DNA of 64,000 nucleotides from Sphingobium scionense (GTDB taxonomy: Bacteria > Pseudomonadota > Alphaproteobacteria > Sphingomonadales > Sphingomonadaceae): NCBI RefSeq assembly GCF_014197035.1, contig NZ_JACIEU010000013.1, positions 62,001 to 126,000 of the forward strand, in the 5' to 3' direction. Positions 59,945 through 64,000 of the stretch are shown here, in pieces (the stretch's first letter is position 1; every line of letters begins with the position of its first letter). Both the position numbers and the translations under genes were made by a program. The notes under the pieces were generated by a model. The model was given only the letters and a program-made list of their open reading frames with translations, was not told the origin of the DNA and ran no database searches.

Positions 59945-60520
59945 ATGATGAAGATCGTGATCTCCGCCGCGCTGCTTTCTTTGGTGTCGGTTCCGGCTTT
60001 CGCCCAAGCAGTTGCCCCATCCACGTCAGGAACGATGACCAGCGCGGATGTCGGGGTAGAGCCGATTGCCAGCCAAAGCGGCCCAAACTACGTTCTCGCC
60101 GCGTCGGACGCGAACGTCTATCAGATAAAGGCTGCCCAGCTTGCCGCAACGCGCGCGCAGCGGGACGACGTCAAATCCTACGCCAAGCGCGTCCTAGCCG
60201 AGGCACAAAGCAGCCAGAAAGCACTGATGGCAGCGCTCAAAAACGATCAGCGCACGATCAAGGCACCATCGTCAGCGTTGTCGGCCGACCGCGCTGCTCT
60301 TGTCAAGTTGCTGCAAAAGGCACCGAAGAGCGCTTTCGATAACCTTTATCTCACCCAGTCGGCGAAGGTGCAACAAGCGGCGTGGGCAATCCACAAGGGA
60401 TACGCCCAAGACGGCACCGACCCAGCGCTGCAGCAGATCGCCGGCACGGCTGTTCCCGTGCTGGAAAACGAACTCACCACCGGCAAGTCACTCACACCCT
60501 CCGGGCTTGCGGGAAGGTGA
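59945..60520 (+). CDS. DUF4142 periplasmic protein
   Basis: A 191-residue exported protein. Signal peptide MMKIVISAALLSLVSVPAFA (cleavage after AFA-Q). The four-helix DUF4142 domain (about 50-190) begins NYVLAASDANVYQIKAAQLA, then TRAQRDDVKSYAKRVLAEAQ. The DUF4142 fold is ferritin-like and often appears in envelope or stress contexts; function unknown. I start at 59945 (AAGGAAA directly upstream); the second ATG at 59948 is equally possible. Composition suggests resident genomic DNA after the IS cluster. Confidence 0.85.
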   Translation: MMKIVISAALLSLVSVPAFAQAVAPSTSGTMTSADVGVEPIASQSGPNYVLAASDANVYQIKAAQLAATRAQRDDVKSYAKRVLAEAQSSQKALMAALKNDQRTIKAPSSALSADRAALVKLLQKAPKSAFDNLYLTQSAKVQQAAWAIHKGYAQDGTDPALQQIAGTAVPVLENELTTGKSLTPSGLAGR

Positions 60521-60620
60521 ACCTAGCTGGGCCGGGCCGCATAGCTCCCGGCGGCCTGGCCCAGCGTTTTGAACACCTTTTTATGATGGCATAATTCGAT
60601 GAGGATACAACCAGTAAAAT

Positions 60621-62201
60621 CTATCGATTTCTAGTAAGTGCCAATATGACCACAGCAATTCCCCATGAAGCTAGCGATATGTATATTTGTTGACTAAAGA
60701 GAACCGCTCCGCCTACGATCAGACCGGCAGCGAGTATATCTCTTTGGGGCGACGGCCTCTCCTTGTTCGGTGATGGTAATGACACGTGAACCGGGATTGT
60801 ACCTGACTTTGCTACTTTCTCCACCAGTCCAATCAGGTCGGGAGAGGCTGCGGCCAAGCGGCCGATCCCTGTTGCCAGGCGGCGCCCACCTTTTCTCAGT
60901 TCGGCAGGACTAATTCGCTCGCGCGCAAGCTCGCGGGCGATCGGCATCGCCCTAGCCGCGATATCGAACTCTGGGTCTAGAGTCCGTACCAATCCCTCGG
61001 CGGTCAGTAATGTGCGCAGGAGCAAAGCAAGGTCGGGCGGCAATGCCAGACGGTATTGGCGCAGTAACGTGAACACGCGCGAGAATATCTCGGACAGATC
61101 AACCTGTTTCAAGACAGCGCCACGAAATTGACCGATCAAAGACTCAAGATCCCTTTGCAACCCATCCACCTCAACGGTCCGGTCGCCTGACCAGTTTATC
61201 AGCACATCCGCGACCGCGCGCGGATTTTCTCCCGCGATAGCGAGGACCAAGGTAACCAGCTCCGAGCGACGGTTTGGAGTCAGCGTTCCGGTGGCACCGA
61301 AGTCGATGAAAGCGATCTTTCGGCTTGGAAGCACGAATACGTTCCCCGGATGGGGATCTGCGTGAAACCGGCCGTAAAAGATGATCATGCGCAATATGGC
61401 GTCCGCGTAGGCGCCTGCAATTGCGGCCGCGTCTGTTACCTCGTCTGCTGCTATAAGGACGCCGCGCACCGAGACTCCTTCAAGCCGCTCCTGGACGTTG
61501 ACGCGGCGGCCGACATAGTCCCAAAAGAATTTCGGTGTCCTCACGCCTAGCGTGTCGAGAAATGACCCAATCCCCTCACATGCTGCCGCTTCGGCGCTCA
61601 GATCCATTTCTTGAGACAGGCTCTCGGCGAAGAAGCGAAGCAGTTCGTCAATCTTGAGCCGCCGCAGTTCCGGCGAGCGCCGTTCGGCCAGGCGCGCAAG
61701 TCGTCGTAGCAATCTCAGGTCGGCGTCGACGCGGGTCGCTATTCCCGGGCGGCGCACCTTGACGACAACTTCGGTTCCATCGGAAAGGGCTGCACCGTGC
61801 ACCTGGGCAATCGACGCCGCGGCGATTGGTATCCGATCGAAGCGCGCGAAAACATCAGCAACGGGCGCACCGAGAGACGAGACGAGTTCGGGTTCGATCT
61901 CGTGGAATGGTACCGCAGGAACTTGATCCTGTAATGTCGATAGCGCATTCACCCACTCCGGCCCCAGAAGATCGCCACGTGTGGCGAGAAGCTGGCCCAG
62001 CTTTATTGCGACCGGGCCTAGGTCGCGAAGAAGCGCGACTACCCGAGTTGATGCGTCCGGCTCGACGGACCATGTCAGCGGACCGCTCGCCAACCCAACG
62101 CGTGAGGCGAGGCCGCCGAGTCCGTGACGTGCGAAGATTCGCGCGAGCTCTCCAAATCTTTCCCGCTCACTCAACGGAATATCATCTGCGACCTCGGTCA
62201 T
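60621..62201 (-). CDS. ABC1/UbiB-family atypical kinase
   Basis: A 526-residue UbiB/ADCK-like protein. The N-terminal KxGQ region reads GPVAIKLGQLLATRGDLLGP. The kinase core has an ATP lysine in VVVKVRRPGI, FHADPHPGNVFVLP (catalytic loop) and IAFIDFGATGTLT. Two C-terminal transmembrane helices (ILAAGLIVGGAVLFSQQIYI, SLASWGIAVVILALT) anchor it in the membrane. The family supports ubiquinone/isoprenoid lipid metabolism. Its start overlaps the upstream TetR gene by four bases, so regulator and kinase are co-expressed. Confidence 0.9.
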   Translation of the reverse strand: MTEVADDIPLSERERFGELARIFARHGLGGLASRVGLASGPLTWSVEPDASTRVVALLRDLGPVAIKLGQLLATRGDLLGPEWVNALSTLQDQVPAVPFHEIEPELVSSLGAPVADVFARFDRIPIAAASIAQVHGAALSDGTEVVVKVRRPGIATRVDADLRLLRRLARLAERRSPELRRLKIDELLRFFAESLSQEMDLSAEAAACEGIGSFLDTLGVRTPKFFWDYVGRRVNVQERLEGVSVRGVLIAADEVTDAAAIAGAYADAILRMIIFYGRFHADPHPGNVFVLPSRKIAFIDFGATGTLTPNRRSELVTLVLAIAGENPRAVADVLINWSGDRTVEVDGLQRDLESLIGQFRGAVLKQVDLSEIFSRVFTLLRQYRLALPPDLALLLRTLLTAEGLVRTLDPEFDIAARAMPIARELARERISPAELRKGGRRLATGIGRLAAASPDLIGLVEKVAKSGTIPVHVSLPSPNKERPSPQRDILAAGLIVGGAVLFSQQIYISLASWGIAVVILALTRNR

Positions 62202-62878
62202 TGCATATTCTCGGTTCCGAGTGCGGGAGGTAGACAGCCAATAATAAAAAGCTCGATGCCCCGTCTGACTCGGGCGCGGGCGTTTTCATCATAGGCCGGG
62301 GGGGCGAGGCCGAGTGCCGCGCGGCGCATCGGTGCTACGACCACGAGGGTCACGAACTGTTCAGCGGCGAAAACGGGATCCGGTAGATCGAGTTCACCCT
62401 TGGCGGCAGCAGCCCCGAGAATGCTCGCCACCCACTGAGCGGCGCGCTGAAAGCCGAACTCGTGAATGTTGGCGGCAAGCGCAGGAAAGCGCACGGCCTG
62501 CGCGATCACGACACGTTCCATTGAAGCGATACGTGGCGTAAGCAGCCACTCGAGAAGCACATCGGCTATCGACTGCAGCCTGTCCACGACAGCAAGATCC
62601 GCATCGACGGCCGGCTCCAGCGCCCGAAGTTGCGTGTCAATCTCGTCGAGGATCACAGCTTCGAACACACGCGCTTTGCTGCCGAACCTGGCGTAAAGGG
62701 TCCGCTTCGAGACCTTTGCACCCTCGGCGATCATATCAGCGCTCGCGCCGTCAAAGCCATGTTCGAAGAACATTTCACGAGCGCTTTGCAGAATATGGGA
62801 GGTGAGGCGGATCGCTGCCTCTGCCGTTGGCCTGCCAGTCCGACCGCCCCGCTTGCCGCTCCCCGATCGCACCTTCAT
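62198..62878 (-). CDS. TetR/AcrR-family regulator
   Basis: About 226 residues from the ATG at 62878 (GGAGG upstream). The DNA-binding domain is REMFFEHGFDGASADMIAEG, followed by KVSKRTLYARFGSKARVFEA. A C-terminal TetR ligand domain of the AefR/TetR_C type follows (LAANIHEFGFQRAAQWVASI). The frame extends to 62953 without a better start. It overlaps the UbiB-like gene downstream and likely controls it. Confidence 0.87.
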   Translation of the reverse strand: MKVRSGSGKRGGRTGRPTAEAAIRLTSHILQSAREMFFEHGFDGASADMIAEGAKVSKRTLYARFGSKARVFEAVILDEIDTQLRALEPAVDADLAVVDRLQSIADVLLEWLLTPRIASMERVVIAQAVRFPALAANIHEFGFQRAAQWVASILGAAAAKGELDLPDPVFAAEQFVTLVVVAPMRRAALGLAPPAYDENARARVRRGIELFIIGCLPPALGTENMQ

Positions 62879-63063
62879 TTCAATCTCGCCTCCGCGATGC
62901 CTGATAGTCGCTGAAGCTGAAATCGGCGACCGGTTGCCAAGATGCGCCACCATGTCCTGCTCACGCGCTCACGGCCACCGCCTTGTTCAATATGGGGAGG
63001 TCCCTGAATACAATCGGGGGCGGTCCCGAGGATGAACGTCACTCGTACCACGAAACGCTGGCG

Positions 63064-64000
63064 CTAGCGCGATGGTGGTGGCGACTGTTTTGCTGAATTG
63101 TAATCGGGCAACTTTGGCGCCCCGAACAGCTGGAGTCCTTCGCGATCAACGCGCTCGACCTGGTCGCCGAGGCGCTGTGTCGTGGATCGCGCCGAGCGAA
63201 CGGACTCTGTGACCTCACGGCTTCGGCCTTCGAGGGCGCGAACGGCCGGGCGCAGCGCCTCCACATCGCCACGAAACTCTTCCGCCGCGCGCTGAGCGCT
63301 GCTCAGCTTGTCATCGATTCCAAGGCTGGCATCGCGACGCGCTTCCAGCTTGGCACGGATGCGGCCCGCTCGCTCGCCAGCGCGAGCGATTGAAGCGCCA
63401 GTGCTGAGGATCCGTCCGCGCGACCCGGTTAGCGTTTCAGATAACCGCGTCGCCCTGTCCGGCCACGCCGAGGAGGCGGCGCTGAGCGCTGCCAGTCGCT
63501 CGCGCGTATGCTGCTGTCCCCGGGCATCCAGATTGCTGGAAACATTGTCGACGGAACGGCTGATCTTTTCGATGAGTGCCATCGGGTCTCCGCCGGAACC
63601 CAGGAGCCCTCCCTCCTTCGCGGGGATGACGGGCAAGCCGCCATCGGTGGAAGCAGTGATCGCCGCGGCGCCCTTCACACTGCCGTCGATCGTGATCGTG
63701 GCGTCATCCCCGAGAAGCGACCGCACTATTTCGGCCTTAGCTCCATCCAAGATCGGGATGTCTGGATCTAGCCGCACCGTGACGAGGGCTACTGACGGAT
63801 CTTGAAGGTCGAGACGGACATCGGTCACAACGCCCGCCCGAACCCCGGCATATGTCACGGAAGCGCCGCCCTTCAGCCCCCGGACGTCGTCGCTGAACCG
63901 GATCACGAAGTCTTGGCCATCGGGACTTTTGGCCGTCATCAGCCAGAAGGCGAAAACCGCGAGGGTCGCAAGCAGCGTGCCGACGACCAAGAAAACCAAC
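63064..64000 (-). CDS. MCE/MlaD-family lipid-transport protein (5' end beyond window)
   Basis: About 312 residues are visible. The N-terminal membrane anchor is FLVVGTLLATLAVFAFWLMT. The MCE domain (about 30-120) contains VRGLKGGASVTYAGVRAGVV. A long coiled-coil-like helical tail with alternating basic and acidic residues follows and ends PPPSR. MlaD-like proteins form rings that carry lipids between membranes, together with an ABC permease (MlaE) and ATPase (MlaF), which may lie just outside the window. The frame is open at 64000, so the start is missing. A TetR and a UbiB-like gene follow downstream. Confidence 0.85.
   Translation of the reverse strand, partial: LVFLVVGTLLATLAVFAFWLMTAKSPDGQDFVIRFSDDVRGLKGGASVTYAGVRAGVVTDVRLDLQDPSVALVTVRLDPDIPILDGAKAEIVRSLLGDDATITIDGSVKGAAAITASTDGGLPVIPAKEGGLLGSGGDPMALIEKISRSVDNVSSNLDARGQQHTRERLAALSAASSAWPDRATRLSETLTGSRGRILSTGASIARAGERAGRIRAKLEARRDASLGIDDKLSSAQRAAEEFRGDVEALRPAVRALEGRSREVTESVRSARSTTQRLGDQVERVDREGLQLFGAPKLPDYNSAKQSPPPSR

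Overview
The window looks like a sphingomonad-type alphaproteobacterium (Sphingobium, Novosphingobium, Sphingomonas or Sphingopyxis-like). The evidence is the high GC content, two large TonB-dependent receptors beside catabolic and glycoside hydrolase genes, Rieske oxygenases, a MobF-type transfer module and many insertion sequences. Much of it is accessory DNA, either a plasmid or an integrated element. Species and replicon cannot be settled from the sequence alone.

Left part (1-15266): a catabolic island. It begins with a partial FAD monooxygenase and a LysR regulator divergent from a TonB receptor. Next come a cupin and an extended SDR coupled by an ATGA overlap, a frameshifted LysR gene, a VanA-like Rieske oxygenase and a TetR regulator. 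A second TonB receptor is followed on the same strand by a GH1 beta-glycosidase and a GH78 alpha-L-rhamnosidase, both with twin-arginine-like signals. I infer uptake and deglycosylation of a rhamnosyl-glucoside such as a plant flavonoid rutinoside, with the oxygenases possibly acting on the aglycone.

Middle (15272-29024): an IS630 remnant, a glycosyltransferase 4 / glycogen-debranching-like pair, several very small genes, tRNA-like repeats and a DUF4198 remnant. A compact minus-strand transfer operon follows, with four of its five genes joined by stop/start overlaps: ribbon-helix-helix protein, T4CP, MobF relaxase, membrane-anchored Mrr-like nuclease, lytic transglycosylase.

IS nest (29157-36061): fragments of IS110/IS1111, IS256 and IS91, then an IS5 element whose 3' end was hit by an IS1111-type element and, about 10 bp away, by an IS481 element. 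An IS110 transposase with an amber stop lies beside them.

Catabolic cluster (36202-50351): propionyl-CoA synthetase and a DMT transporter run leftward. Rightward are a two-subunit ring-hydroxylating oxygenase, an alcohol dehydrogenase, PPDK, a DapA-family lyase/aldolase, a ketopantoate-reductase-like enzyme, an IPMDH/tartrate-dehydrogenase-like enzyme, an LLM flavin monooxygenase, a DUF1330 protein and a small membrane protein. The set suggests oxidation and cleavage of a ring compound to pyruvate and a short acid, recovered by PPDK and PrpE. I cannot name the substrate, and the cluster has no regulator and no oxygenase electron-transfer partner.

Right part (50390-64000): a truncated Tn3-family transposon cut by a frameshifted IS256 element, an ISAs1 scrap, a DUF3768 gene and a VbhA/Fic toxin-antitoxin pair. 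An IS5 element carries an IS1111-type element in its right terminal repeat. The window ends with chromosomal-looking genes: DUF4142, a UbiB/ABC1 kinase, TetR and an MCE-domain protein cut by the window edge.
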